Source of the DNA: Geothrix sp. 21YS21S-2
Lineage (GTDB): Bacteria; Acidobacteriota; Holophagae; Holophagales; Holophagaceae
Assembly (NCBI RefSeq): GCF_030846775.1
Contig: NZ_CP132910.1
Coordinates: 1,646,001-1,710,000 of the forward strand
DNA length: 64,000 nt
Reading direction: 5' to 3'
The translations under genes and the position numbers were made by a program. This document shows positions 7,203-16,440 of this stretch, piece by piece (position 1 is the stretch's first letter; each line of letters starts with the position of its first letter). The notes beneath the pieces were generated by a model, which ran no database searches, had not been told where the DNA came from, and saw nothing but the letters and a program-made list of their open reading frames with translations.

Positions 7203-9635
7203 ATGACAAGACCACCCCTCGCCTCCGAACTCCAAGCCGTCGAGTTCCCCACCCTGGCCGCCCTGGTGGCGGGGGGGGCCCGCACGCGCCTGGGCCGGGC
7301 GGCCCTCCGGGAGCTCCATCCCTGGGACGGCCTCTGCGGATTGCGGCGCCTGAAGCAGATGGAGCTGGGGCCCACCTGGTCCCTGGATCCGGGCGCCCTG
7401 CCCATCGTGCCCTTCGACGAGGCCCTGGACGAGGTGCTGAACCCCGCCGGCTGGCCCCAGCCCGAGCATTGGCGCCAGCTCCGGGAAGGGCTGCGCTCCC
7501 TGGCCACCCTGCTGCGCACGGCCAGGGGCCTGGAATGGCCGGCTGACCAGCCCGGTCCCGAAGGCACGGAGCTGGGCATCGACCGGCTCCAGGTCACCGC
7601 CGACCTCCTGCCCGACCCCGGCCCCGTGGCCGACCAGCTCGCGCGCAGCTTCACCGAGGACGGGCAGCTGGACCCCATGCGGGTGCCGGGCCTGGCCGAC
7701 CTGCACCGGGTCCGGTCCCGGTGCTTCCAGGCCGTCAGCAACCGCCTGCAGAGGATCCTGAGGGACTTCCCCGACGCCTTCCAGGAGTTCAACGTCGTCG
7801 AGCGCAACGGGCGGTTCTGCCTGCCGGTGCGAACCGAGCGCCGGGGCATGGTTCCCGGGCTCGTCCTGGACCGCTCCAGCAGCGGCGCGACGGTCTTCGT
7901 GGAGCCCTTCGAGGCCGTCTCCCTGAACAACGACCACGTGGAGGCGGACCGCGAGTACCTCCAGGCCGTGCAGGCCTTCCTGCGGGACCTGCTGGAGGGG
8001 CTCCGGGCCCGGCGCTTCGATTTCGAGCGGTGGCACCGCTTCCAGGCCGACGCGGACGAGGGCCTCGCCCTGCTGCGCTGGAGCGTCCTGTGCGACGGCG
8101 CCCTGCCCGACCTGGGCCGGGACCGGCTCCATCTGCTGGAGGCCCGCCACCCCCTGCTCCTGCCCAACGTGCGGGCCGCGCTGGACCTGGACCCCCTGGA
8201 CCACGACGCCGTGCCCCTGACCCTGGAGCTGGACCGGGAGCGGCCGGGGGTCATCATCTCCGGCTCCAACACCGGCGGCAAGACCGTGGTGCTCAAGACC
8301 GTGGGCCTGCTCACGGCCCTGGCCCGGTCCGGCTGCGCCATCCCCGCCCGGCCCGGCACCGAGGTGCCGGAGCTGGCCACCCTCCACGCCGACATCGGGG
8401 ACCACCAGACCCTCATCGGCAGCCTGTCCACGTTCTCCAGCCACATCCTCCACCTCAAGCGCATCGTGGGCCAGGCCCGCACCGGCGGGCTGGTCCTGCT
8501 GGACGAGCTGGGCACCGGCACCGATCCCAAGGAGGGGGCGGCGCTGGGCATCGCCCTCCTGCAGGCCCTCTCCCGGCGCCAGTGCTGGGTGCTCTGCTCC
8601 ACCCACCTGGGGGAGATCAGCCAGTGGGCCCTGCGCCACCCCCGCTTCCAGAACGCCTCGGTGCAGTTCGACGAGGAGCGGCTGGCCCCCACCTACCGCC
8701 TCATGGTGGGCATGCCCGGCCAGAGCCGGGCACTGACCATCGCCGCCAAGCTGGGCCTGCCCCGGTCCATCCTCGACCACGCCGAGAAGGTGCTGGGACG
8801 GCGCGAGCAGGACTGGCGCGAATTCCTCCGGCAGCTGGAGGCCGACCGCCTGCGCCTGGCCGACGAGACCCAGGCCCTCAAGGAGGCCGCGGCCGCCGTG
8901 GAGAAGGACCGGAAGATCCTCGCCCACCGGGAGGAGGCCCTCCGCCTGGGCCAGGAGAAGTTCCAGCGGGAATCCGCCGAGAAGGTCCAGCGGGTGCTCG
9001 ACTTCATCGACCACGAATCCAAGCGCCTCGTGAGAGAGCTCAAGGAGAAGCACAAGGCCACCGAGCCCTTCAACGCCGACCGCGTGGGCACCGACGCCCG
9101 GGAGCGGGTCAAGACCATCGAGCAGATCGCCCGCACCGAGCTTCGCGCCGGCGCCGCCCCGCCCCGGGCCCAGGACCTCCCGCAGCTTCGCGAGGGCGGC
9201 TTCGCCCGGCACCGGGGCCTGGGGGTGGAGGGCCGCATCGCCAGCCTCAAGGGGGACCGGGTGGTGCTGGAGACCCCCCAGGGCCGGCGCCTGGAGACCC
9301 GGGCCGGCGAGCTCGAGCCCATCCACCGGGGCGCCCTGGGCTCCGAGAGCCCCCGGAGGGGTTCCGTGCGGTTCCGCGGCGACGCCGAGGACATCCAGTC
9401 GGAGATCAACCTCATCGGCCGCGCCTCGGACGACGTGGACACCGAGATCCACCGCTTCGTGGAGACCTCCATCGCCGCCGGCCAGAAGTTCATCCGCGTC
9501 GTCCACGGCCACGGCACCGGCCGGCTCAAGGCCGCGGTCCGCGAGGCCCTCAAGGGCCACCCCGGCATCGCGAAGGTGGAGGACGCGCCGCAGAACCAGG
9601 GTGGCGCGGGAGCCACGGTGATCACGCTCAGGTGA
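7203..9635 (+). CDS. mutS2: MutS2-type ATPase/endonuclease
   Basis: An 810-residue MutS2: a MutS-like core and clamp, Walker A GSNTGGKT near residue 354, a DELGTGTDP Walker B and a STHLGE motif, then a long charged coiled coil (about 530-640) and a C-terminal Smr nuclease domain from about 735 with the VVHGHGTGRL motif. MutS2 proteins lack the mismatch-reading domain of MutS. In known cases they suppress recombination or rescue collided ribosomes. The ATG at 7203 is ten bases after the rpsU terminator and has no obvious ribosome binding site. Length and domain order are normal. Confidence 0.95.
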   Translation: MTRPPLASELQAVEFPTLAALVAGGARTRLGRAALRELHPWDGLCGLRRLKQMELGPTWSLDPGALPIVPFDEALDEVLNPAGWPQPEHWRQLREGLRSLATLLRTARGLEWPADQPGPEGTELGIDRLQVTADLLPDPGPVADQLARSFTEDGQLDPMRVPGLADLHRVRSRCFQAVSNRLQRILRDFPDAFQEFNVVERNGRFCLPVRTERRGMVPGLVLDRSSSGATVFVEPFEAVSLNNDHVEADREYLQAVQAFLRDLLEGLRARRFDFERWHRFQADADEGLALLRWSVLCDGALPDLGRDRLHLLEARHPLLLPNVRAALDLDPLDHDAVPLTLELDRERPGVIISGSNTGGKTVVLKTVGLLTALARSGCAIPARPGTEVPELATLHADIGDHQTLIGSLSTFSSHILHLKRIVGQARTGGLVLLDELGTGTDPKEGAALGIALLQALSRRQCWVLCSTHLGEISQWALRHPRFQNASVQFDEERLAPTYRLMVGMPGQSRALTIAAKLGLPRSILDHAEKVLGRREQDWREFLRQLEADRLRLADETQALKEAAAAVEKDRKILAHREEALRLGQEKFQRESAEKVQRVLDFIDHESKRLVRELKEKHKATEPFNADRVGTDARERVKTIEQIARTELRAGAAPPRAQDLPQLREGGFARHRGLGVEGRIASLKGDRVVLETPQGRRLETRAGELEPIHRGALGSESPRRGSVRFRGDAEDIQSEINLIGRASDDVDTEIHRFVETSIAAGQKFIRVVHGHGTGRLKAAVREALKGHPGIAKVEDAPQNQGGAGATVITLR

Positions 9636-9807
9636 TCGAGTGTAGGCCGCCAGAAGTGGAAGCGACATCTCGACCCAGGCCTGGGGCCGAATCCAGATCA
9701 GGCTCTGGTATTGACGAGCCCCAGTCCTCCCCCCAGTATCGGGCCATTCCGTCCTCCGGTGAAAAAGGAGATGCGTCCAATCCGAGGAGAAACCCCATCA
9801 TTTTTTC

Positions 9808-9957
9808 TTTTTCGGCGATCCTCGGCACCTCGGCGCCCTCGGCGATAAGCAGTTTCATGGTTGCTTCAACGCATTGACGGTTGGCGGCGCGAGACTCCAG
9901 AAAGAGCATATCGCCGAGGCGCCGAGGCGCCGAGGCAGCCGAGGATCGCCGAAAAAG
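9808..9957. repeat. Long inverted repeat of CGCCGAGG units (MITE/REP-like)
   Basis: The left arm (9808-9847) and right arm (9909-9957) are reverse complements. Both run from an outer GATCGCCGAAAAAG-type end through copies of an 8-base CGCCGAGG unit to an inner TATCGCC end. The right arm has one extra 8-base unit, so the arms differ mainly by unit number. They flank a 61-base centre. The transcript of either strand would fold into a long hairpin. The structure suggests a miniature non-autonomous element; no terminal target duplication was established. Confidence 0.75.
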
Positions 9958-10039
9958 CAAATGCAGGTTCCGGTGTCACTTCAGGACGGCGGCCATCCGG
10001 GTGGCTTCCAGCGGTTTTCGTGCCCGTGCGACCTTTGCC

Positions 10040-10187
10040 ACGACGTGCCCCCCTCCTCTCCGAATACAGGATCATGGCTCACTTTGAACCCAACCGGGCG
10101 GTGTGGCTTGAGGCCCTTCCTGCGCCAACTTCGCTCCACCGTGCTTTGGCTCACTCCTGTCGCCTGCGCCATAGAGGCCTAGGTAAT
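10040..10187 (-). pseudogene. IS630-family transposase remnant (N-terminal helix-turn-helix)
   Basis: Reading from 10172 the minus strand encodes ATGVSQSTV, then [10 protein letters not shown], then FKVSHDP, which is the helix-turn-helix and linker signature of IS630-type transposases. The frame has a TAG just upstream, loses similarity after the FKVSHDP block and ends within 60 residues, with none of the DDE catalytic region. This is a dead fragment about 40 residues long. It lies beside the inverted repeat, which supports past transposition here. Confidence 0.72.
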
Positions 10188-10293
10188 CTCCCGTATGGCC
10201 TGTTCCTGAGAATCAATCACACTTGCATGGAAGAGGCAGGTTCCCGAACCCCCCACACGGGAGGGCCGGCATCGCCCTGCCCAGGAGACTCCC

Positions 10294-11907
10294 ATGACGT
10301 GGTTCCGCAACCTCAGGCTGGCATCCCAGCTCATCCTCTCATTCTTCCTCGTGGCCCTGGTGGCCGTCCTGGTCGGACTCCGGGGCATGTCCAACACCCG
10401 CACCGTGAGCGGGATGATGACCGATCTGTACGAGAACAACCTGACCTCGGTCGCCCTGGTGGGCAAGGCCCGGAGCGCGGGGATCATGTATGCCCGGCTC
10501 ACGAACAACTACTTCGTGGCGCCGGACGCCGAACACCGGCGCGAAGTGGGCCAATCGCTTGCCGCCACCCGGTCGAACCTGTTCGATCACATCGCCAAGG
10601 AGCGCTCCACGCGCATGGCGCCCGAGGAAGTGGCCCTCTGGGCCGCCTTCGACAAGGCGTGGGGGCCCTACGAGGAGGCCTGCAAGCAGTTCACCGGGCT
10701 GGTGGACGCCAACAAGCACGCCCAGGCCAGCACGTTCCTCTTCACCGAGGTGCGCCCGAAGACCCTGGAGCTGGACAAGACCTTCAAGGCCATCGAGGAG
10801 GTCAACCTCCAGGACGCGGCCACCACCCAGAAGAAGAGCCTCGAGGCCGTCGCCTCCCTCCAGAACCAGACCATCGGGTTCATCGCCGCGGCCTTCGCGG
10901 TGGCCATCGCCCTGGGCCTCGGGGTCTCCCGGATCCTCCGGAGCCAGGTGGGCGGGGAGCTCGCGGAGGCCTCCGAAGTGGCGCGGCGCGTGGCCTCCGG
11001 CGACCTGTCGGTGGACGTGCGCACCGCCCAGGGCGACACCACCAGCATGATGGCCTCCATCAAGGACATGGTCGAGCGGCTGGCGGACGTGGTGGGCAAG
11101 GTGCAGGACTCCTCGGGCTCCCTTTCCGGCGCCGCAGAGCAGCTCAGCTCCACGGCCCAGTCCCTGAGCCAGGGCGCCAGCGAGCAGGCTGCAAGCGTGG
11201 AGGAGACCAGCGCCTCCATGGAGGAGATGAGCGCCTCCATCGCCCAGAACAATGAAAATGCGAAGATGACCGGGGACCTGGCCACCGGCACCGCGAAGGA
11301 CACGGTGGAAGGCGGCGAGGCCGTGAAACAGACCGTCGGCGCCATGAAGGAGATCGCCCAGAAGATCGGGATCATCGACGACATCGCCTACCAGACCAAC
11401 CTCCTGGCCCTGAACGCGGCCATCGAGGCGGGGCGGGCCGGGGAGCACGGCCGGGGCTTCGCGGTGGTCGCCGCCGAAGTGCGCAAGCTGGCCGAGCGGA
11501 GCCAGGTGGCGGCGGAGGAGATCAGCCGGCTGGCCTCGGGAAGCGTGGACCTGGCCGAACGCGCCGGCAGGCTGCTGGACACCATCGTCCCCTCCATCCA
11601 GAAGACCTCGGACCTGGTGACCGAGATCGCCGCCGCCAGCGCCGAGCAGAACTCGGGCGTGGGCCAGATCAACGGCGCCATCGCCCAGATCAGCCAGGCC
11701 GTGGCCCAGAACGCCGCGGCTTCTGAGGAGCTGGCCAGCACGGCCGAGGAGGTCACGGGCCATGCCCTCGAGCTCCAGACCGCCATGGCCTTCTTCAGCC
11801 TCAAGGGCGGCGCCGCCGCGCCCAGGCGTCCGGCTCCCGCCGCCCGCCCCGTCCGCGAGGCCCGCGCGGGGGCCCGCTTCAACGAACCCGGCTTCGCGCG
11901 GTTCTGA
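10294..11907 (+). CDS. Methyl-accepting chemotaxis protein (4HB sensor)
   Basis: A 537-residue chemoreceptor. A first membrane helix (about 10-30) and a second (about 192-210) bracket a periplasmic, mostly helical domain of about 160 residues of the four-helix-bundle type. A HAMP segment follows, then the cytoplasmic signalling rod with the conserved hairpin tip near 367-403 ([15 protein letters not shown]). The C-terminus is Pro/Ala/Arg-rich and has no CheR/CheB-binding pentapeptide. Its ligand cannot be read from sequence. The cheW gene starts 15 bases after its stop, so receptor and adaptor are made together; no other che gene is in the window. Confidence 0.93.
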   Translation: MTWFRNLRLASQLILSFFLVALVAVLVGLRGMSNTRTVSGMMTDLYENNLTSVALVGKARSAGIMYARLTNNYFVAPDAEHRREVGQSLAATRSNLFDHIAKERSTRMAPEEVALWAAFDKAWGPYEEACKQFTGLVDANKHAQASTFLFTEVRPKTLELDKTFKAIEEVNLQDAATTQKKSLEAVASLQNQTIGFIAAAFAVAIALGLGVSRILRSQVGGELAEASEVARRVASGDLSVDVRTAQGDTTSMMASIKDMVERLADVVGKVQDSSGSLSGAAEQLSSTAQSLSQGASEQAASVEETSASMEEMSASIAQNNENAKMTGDLATGTAKDTVEGGEAVKQTVGAMKEIAQKIGIIDDIAYQTNLLALNAAIEAGRAGEHGRGFAVVAAEVRKLAERSQVAAEEISRLASGSVDLAERAGRLLDTIVPSIQKTSDLVTEIAAASAEQNSGVGQINGAIAQISQAVAQNAAASEELASTAEEVTGHALELQTAMAFFSLKGGAAAPRRPAPAARPVREARAGARFNEPGFARF

Positions 11908-11922
11908 AAGGAGATGGCCCCC

Positions 11923-12432
11923 ATGTCCGAACTCATGACCATCCAACGCCGCAACCCGGCTCCCGCCGCCGCGGAGAAGCCCCGCCAGTTCCTGGCCTTC
12001 GTCCTGGGCGGGGAGACCTTCGCCATGGAGATCCGCTCCATCAAGGAGGTGATCCAGTACGGCGCCCTCACCCAGGTCCCGATGATGCCTGACTTCATCC
12101 GGGGCGTGATCAACCTCCGCGGCTCCGTCGTGCCCGTGATCGACCTGGCCGTGCGGTTCGGCCGGCCCCCCAGCGAGGTCTCGCGGCGCACCTGCGTGGT
12201 GGTGCTCGAGGTGGAGCACCATGACGAGGACCTGGTGCTGGGCTTCATCGTCGACCAGGTGCGCGCGGTCCTGGACATCGGCGCATCCGACATCGAGCCT
12301 CCGCCGGCCTTCGGCAGCGCCCTGCGCAGCGAGTTCCTCGCCGGCATCGGGAAGGTGGACGGCGAGTTCGTCATCCTCCTGGACGTGGACCACGTCCTCT
12401 CCCTGGACGAACTGTCGGCGATTTCCGCCTGA
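11923..12432 (+). CDS. cheW: Chemotaxis coupling protein CheW
   Basis: A 169-residue CheW-domain protein that links chemoreceptors to the CheA kinase. It contains the LAFVLGGETFAM opening strand, the VINLRGSVVPVIDL core motif and the FIVDQV segment. The start at 11923 is preferred over the in-frame ATG at 11914: the AAAGGAG sequence at 11907-11913 abuts the first ATG but lies nine bases before the second. The chemoreceptor directly upstream is its likely partner. Confidence 0.93.
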   Translation: MSELMTIQRRNPAPAAAEKPRQFLAFVLGGETFAMEIRSIKEVIQYGALTQVPMMPDFIRGVINLRGSVVPVIDLAVRFGRPPSEVSRRTCVVVLEVEHHDEDLVLGFIVDQVRAVLDIGASDIEPPPAFGSALRSEFLAGIGKVDGEFVILLDVDHVLSLDELSAISA

Positions 12433-12501
12433 CCGGGAACCTTCCGCCTCCCGAACCTGTCTAAACTGGGACCCGAATCCACGGGACACCCAGGAGACCC
12501 C

Positions 12502-13932
12502 ATGCGCATCCTCGTCCTCGCCTCCCTTCCGGCCATCCTCGCCGCCCAGAGCCCGGAGCAGACCACGACCCTGAAGGACCAGCAGGGCCTGGCCGTGACC
12601 ATCTACAACGACAACCTCGCCCTGGTGAAGGACCTTCGCGAGGTGCGGCTGCCCAAGGGGGACCTGGACCTGGCCTTCCAGGAGGTCTCGGCCCAGATCC
12701 GCCCCGAGACCGCCCTGATACGCAACCTGACCGAATCCAAGGATTTCTGGATCAACGAGCAGAACTTCGACTTCGACCTGCTCACCCCCCAGAAGCTCCT
12801 GGAGAAGTACGTGGGACGGAAGGTCACCGTGGTCTCCCAGAAACCCAACCCGGACGGCCCGGGCTCCCGGGAGGCGCGGGAGGAGGCCGAGGTGCTGGCC
12901 ACCAACGGCGGAACCGTGCTCAAGTTCGCCGACCGCATCGAGACGTCCATCCCGGGCCGGATCATCTACCCCGGGGTCCCCGCCAACCTGAGGGCCCGCC
13001 CCACCCTGGTGCTCAGCCTCCACTCCCCGAAGGACCGCGCCCAGAAGCTCGAGCTCAGCTACCTCACCGGCGGCCTCTCCTGGCGCGCGGACTACGTGGC
13101 CAACCTAGCCCCGGACGAGAAGACCCTGGACCTCAGCGGCTGGGTCACCCTCACCAACCAGAGCGGCTCCGCGTACCCCAACGCCACCCTCCAGCTGGTG
13201 GCCGGGGACGTCCACCGGGCCCCCGTGAACCGGGCCCCGGCCCCCGCCCCGATGATGGCCATGGCCAAGGCCTCCGCCCGGGCCGAGATGAAGGAGGAGA
13301 GCCTCTTCGAGTACCACCTCTACACCCTGGACCGGCCCACCACCCTCAAGGAGAACCAGACCAAGCAGGTGGCCCTGCTCACCGCCCAGGGCGTGCCGGT
13401 GCGCAAGGAGTACCTCCTGCGCGGGGACGCCTGGTACTTCCAGGCCCGCTACGAGGACCTGGGCGAGAAGCCCAAGGTGGGCGTCTTCGTCGAGTTCCGG
13501 AACCGGGAGGAATCCCGCATGGGCATGCCCATGCCCAAGGGCGTGGTGCGGGTCTACAAGCGCGACGGGCAGGGCCGGCCGCAGTTCGTGGGCGAGGACG
13601 CCGTGGACCACACTCCCCGGAACGAGACGGTGAGACTCAAACTCGGCGACGCCTTCGACGTCACCGCCGCCCGCAAGCAGACCGACTTCAAGGTCCTGGG
13701 CACCCAGGGCGCCTACCGGCACGTGACCGAGGCCGCCTTCCAGGTGGAGGTGCGCAACGCCAAGAAGGAACCCGTCACCGTCTCCGTGCTGGAGCCGATC
13801 TACGGGGACTGGGAGATCGTCCAGAAGAGCCACGATTTCACCAAGGAGACCAGCGGCCTGGCCCGGTTCGAGGTGGCGGTCCCGGCGGAGGGAAGCGCCA
13901 CCCTCACCTACCGCGCGCGCATGCGCTGGTGA
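12502..13932 (+). CDS. Secreted DUF4139 domain protein
   Basis: A 476-residue protein with a short signal peptide (about 1-15, ending near AAQS). Residues from about 200 to the end match the DUF4139 pattern: GGLSWRADY near the start of the domain, LSGWVTLTNQSG, and a later KGVVRVYKRD strand, giving a mostly beta protein. Function in this family is unknown; members are exported and often found in Gram-negative envelopes. An AGGAGA ribosome binding site precedes the ATG. A TAAACT hexamer 33 bases upstream of the ATG may be the -10 element. Confidence 0.85.
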   Translation: MRILVLASLPAILAAQSPEQTTTLKDQQGLAVTIYNDNLALVKDLREVRLPKGDLDLAFQEVSAQIRPETALIRNLTESKDFWINEQNFDFDLLTPQKLLEKYVGRKVTVVSQKPNPDGPGSREAREEAEVLATNGGTVLKFADRIETSIPGRIIYPGVPANLRARPTLVLSLHSPKDRAQKLELSYLTGGLSWRADYVANLAPDEKTLDLSGWVTLTNQSGSAYPNATLQLVAGDVHRAPVNRAPAPAPMMAMAKASARAEMKEESLFEYHLYTLDRPTTLKENQTKQVALLTAQGVPVRKEYLLRGDAWYFQARYEDLGEKPKVGVFVEFRNREESRMGMPMPKGVVRVYKRDGQGRPQFVGEDAVDHTPRNETVRLKLGDAFDVTAARKQTDFKVLGTQGAYRHVTEAAFQVEVRNAKKEPVTVSVLEPIYGDWEIVQKSHDFTKETSGLARFEVAVPAEGSATLTYRARMRW

Positions 13933-13936
13933 CCGA

Positions 13937-13952
13937 TGTGATAAATATCAAC
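13937..13952. promoter_or_regulatory. FNR/CRP-like palindrome upstream of the hydrogenase operon
   Basis: The sequence GTGAT-AAAT-ATCAA matches the FNR half-site pattern TTGAT-N4-ATCAA with one mismatch. It begins five bases after the DUF4139 stop and lies about 270 bases before hydB. Control by an FNR-like regulator would suit an anaerobic hydrogenase, but the distance implies a long leader, so this is tentative. Confidence 0.35.
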
Positions 13953-14145
13953 GCGCCGGCCCCCGGGTGCGGCTATTTTGGATCTGTGGTCGACCTGCCG
14001 CGAGCCCTCTCCATGGATTCCTGGGCCCCGTAAGGAACGACAAGATCCGAGAGTCGAGTCCTCGACGCTCCCTGGTTGTGCGATACCCACCTTGCATCGT
14101 TTTGCAACGCAACGCCAGGCACCATGGCAAACAGTGTAGCCCAAT

Positions 14146-14163
14146 TCGATATTTTTGTATCGA
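14146..14163. promoter_or_regulatory. Operator-like palindrome before hydB
   Basis: TCGATA and TATCGA are perfect inverted arms separated by six bases (TTTTTG), inside an AT-rich stretch 55 bases before the hydB start. The size and spacing fit a dimeric repressor or activator site. The regulator is unknown. Confidence 0.4.
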
Positions 14164-14217
14164 TACTTTTTTCAACATTGGCCGCAGTTCCCCGGCCCAG
14201 TTCCCACGGAGCTCCCC

Positions 14218-16410
14218 ATGGCAAATCCGGTCGCGGCAAACCCGGTTGCGGACTTCTTCGACTCGTTGAGGAAGAACGCGGACGCGGTCCTGGCTGAAAG
14301 CGGCGATTCCGCGAAGATCCAGATCCAGATCGGCTCGGCCACCTGCGAGCACGCGGCGGGTTCCCTCGAGGCCCTCGACGAATTCCAGAAGCACATCCAG
14401 GCTTCCGGGCGCGACGACATCGTCATCCACAAGACCGGCTGCACGGGCCGCTGCAGCAAGGAGCCCATCGTGGGCATCACAGCTCCCGGCAAGATGCCCG
14501 TCAAGTACGAGCGCGTGGACCGGGCCCTGGTGCACAAGATCTTCTCCAGCCACATCCAGAAGGGCGAGCCCCTCGTGGAGCACGCCCTGGACGGCTCCCT
14601 GGACAACCGGGCCGAGCTCTCCTTCATCTTCTGCGAAGGCCGCCGCTGCACCACGGGCCAGACCCTCAAGCACGCCTTCGACCGCAAGCTCAAGGAGCAG
14701 GCGGTTCCCGCGAGCCGGGTCAAGACCAGCCACGTGCGGTGCTTCGGCGCCTGCAGCGACGAGACCGAGGGCAAGTGCACGCACGTCCTCGTGAACCCCG
14801 ACCAGGTCCTCTACCGCATCTCCACCGAGAAGGACCTGGACGAGATCCTCGAGAAGCACGCCATCGGCGGCGAGCCGGTGGACCACCTGCGCTGCCCCGA
14901 GAAGCCCATCACCCAGGACTTCTACTCCCTCTACGGCGACATCCACTTCTTCAACCACCAGAACCGCATCGCCATGCGCAACAGCGGCATCGTGGACCCC
15001 GAGAACCTGGAGGAGTACGTCCGGTTCGGCGGGTTCAAGGCCCTGGCCACGGTCCTCGGCAAGAACGACCCCCTCTGGGTGATCAACGAGGTGCTCAAGG
15101 CCCGCCTGCGGGGCCGGGGCGGCGGCGGCTTCCCCACCGGCCAGAAGTGGAAGATCGCCCATGACCAGGCCGAGACGACCCGCTACCTCATCTGCAACGG
15201 CGACGAGGGCGATCCGGGCGCGTTCATGGACCGCGGCATGCTGGAGTCCGACCCCTTCAACATCGTCGAGGGCATGATCATCGCGGCCTTCGCCATCGGC
15301 GCCGGCCACGGGTTCTACTACATCCGCGCCGAGTATCCGCTGGCCATCAAGCGCATCCAGAACGCCCTGGCCAGGTGCCGCAAGGCCGGCCTCCTGGGCA
15401 AGAACATCATGGGCTCGGGCTGGGACTTCGACATGGAAGTGCGCCTGGGCGCCGGCGCCTTCGTGTGCGGCGAGGAGACCGCCCTCATCCGCTCCATCGA
15501 AGGCGAGCGCGGCCAGCCCAAGGTCCGCCCCCCCTACCCCACCGTGCGCGGCCTCTGGGGCAAGCCCACCTGCATCAACAACGTCGAGACCTTCGCCAAC
15601 GTCAGCGCCATCATCAACTACGGCGGCGAGTGGTTCGCCAACCAGGGCACCGCGGAAAGCGGGGGCACCAAGGTCTTCGCGCTGGCCGGCAACGTCAAGC
15701 ACACGGGCCTCGTGGAAGTTCCCCTGGGCACGCCGCTGTCCAAGGTGGTGTTCAACATCGGCGGCGGCGTCAAGGACGACAAGGCCCTGAAGGCCATCCA
15801 GACCGGCGGTCCCGCGGGCGGCTTCATCCCCGCCTCGCAGGCCGACATGGAGGTGGATTTCGGCCCCCTCTCCCGGGCCGGCTCCATCATGGGCTCCGGC
15901 GGCATGATCGTCCTCAGCGAGGACGACTGCATGGTGGACCTCTCCAAGTTCTACCTGAGCTTCACCCAGGAGGAGTCCTGCGGGAAGTGCACACCGTGCC
16001 GCGAAGGCACGACCCGCATGCTCGAGATCCTCGAGAAGATCACCTCGGGCCGGGCCGTCCTCTCCGACCTGGACAAGCTCGAGCGCCTCGCCAGGCTCTG
16101 CCAGCAGACCGCCCTGTGCGGCCTGGGGCGCGCCGCGCCCAACCCCGTGCTCAGCTCCCTCAAGAACTTCAAGGAGGAGTACCGCGAGCACATCGTGGAC
16201 AAGAAGTGCAAGGCGAAGAAGTGCGTCGCCCTCATCCGCTACCAGATCGATCCCGAGACGTGCATCGGCTGCACCGTCTGCGCCAGGAACTGCCCGGTGG
16301 AGTGCATCTCCGGCCAGCGCAAGACCGCCCACCTGATCGACCAGGAACGCTGCGTGAAGTGCGGGCAGTGCTTCGAAGTCTGCCGGTTCGACGCGGTCGA
16401 ACGCGTCTAA
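14218..16410 (+). CDS. hydB: Bifurcating [FeFe]-hydrogenase beta subunit (HydB, NuoF-like)
   Basis: A 730-residue flavoprotein subunit that would exchange electrons with NAD(H) and feed the hydrogenase. N-terminal thioredoxin-like [2Fe-2S] modules come first: KTGCTGRC belongs to one, and a C-x4-C plus RCFGAC pair to a second near 140-185. The NuoF core has GRGGGGFPTG near 298 (FMN/NADH) and the [4Fe-4S] motif SCGKCTPCREGT near 585. The C-terminus adds two ferredoxin clusters, CIGCTVCARNCP and CVKCGQCFEVC, which NuoF of complex I lacks. The ATG at 14218 follows CGGAG; an upstream in-frame ATG would start inside the AT-rich control region. First gene of hydBAC. Confidence 0.93.
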   Translation: MANPVAANPVADFFDSLRKNADAVLAESGDSAKIQIQIGSATCEHAAGSLEALDEFQKHIQASGRDDIVIHKTGCTGRCSKEPIVGITAPGKMPVKYERVDRALVHKIFSSHIQKGEPLVEHALDGSLDNRAELSFIFCEGRRCTTGQTLKHAFDRKLKEQAVPASRVKTSHVRCFGACSDETEGKCTHVLVNPDQVLYRISTEKDLDEILEKHAIGGEPVDHLRCPEKPITQDFYSLYGDIHFFNHQNRIAMRNSGIVDPENLEEYVRFGGFKALATVLGKNDPLWVINEVLKARLRGRGGGGFPTGQKWKIAHDQAETTRYLICNGDEGDPGAFMDRGMLESDPFNIVEGMIIAAFAIGAGHGFYYIRAEYPLAIKRIQNALARCRKAGLLGKNIMGSGWDFDMEVRLGAGAFVCGEETALIRSIEGERGQPKVRPPYPTVRGLWGKPTCINNVETFANVSAIINYGGEWFANQGTAESGGTKVFALAGNVKHTGLVEVPLGTPLSKVVFNIGGGVKDDKALKAIQTGGPAGGFIPASQADMEVDFGPLSRAGSIMGSGGMIVLSEDDCMVDLSKFYLSFTQEESCGKCTPCREGTTRMLEILEKITSGRAVLSDLDKLERLARLCQQTALCGLGRAAPNPVLSSLKNFKEEYREHIVDKKCKAKKCVALIRYQIDPETCIGCTVCARNCPVECISGQRKTAHLIDQERCVKCGQCFEVCRFDAVERV

Positions 16411-16440
16411 TCCATCGCACCCCTGACACAGGAACCCACG

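Larger units (their letters stand above)
9636..10293. other. 658-base gene-poor region with mobile-element debris
   Basis: No intact gene is visible between mutS2 and the chemoreceptor. The stretch holds a long inverted repeat (9808-9957) and a minus-strand IS630 transposase remnant (about 10040-10187). The last 30 bases carry the chemoreceptor ribosome binding site (AGGAG). Short open frames here have no recognisable product. Confidence 0.75.

Noticed and set aside
9636..10293. CRISPR array in the repeat region
   Set aside because: The repeats are 8-base units in two inverted arms without spacers, and no cas gene is near.
11914..11922. ATG at 11914 as the cheW start
   Set aside because: The AAAGGAG directly abuts it; the ATG at 11923 has the right distance.
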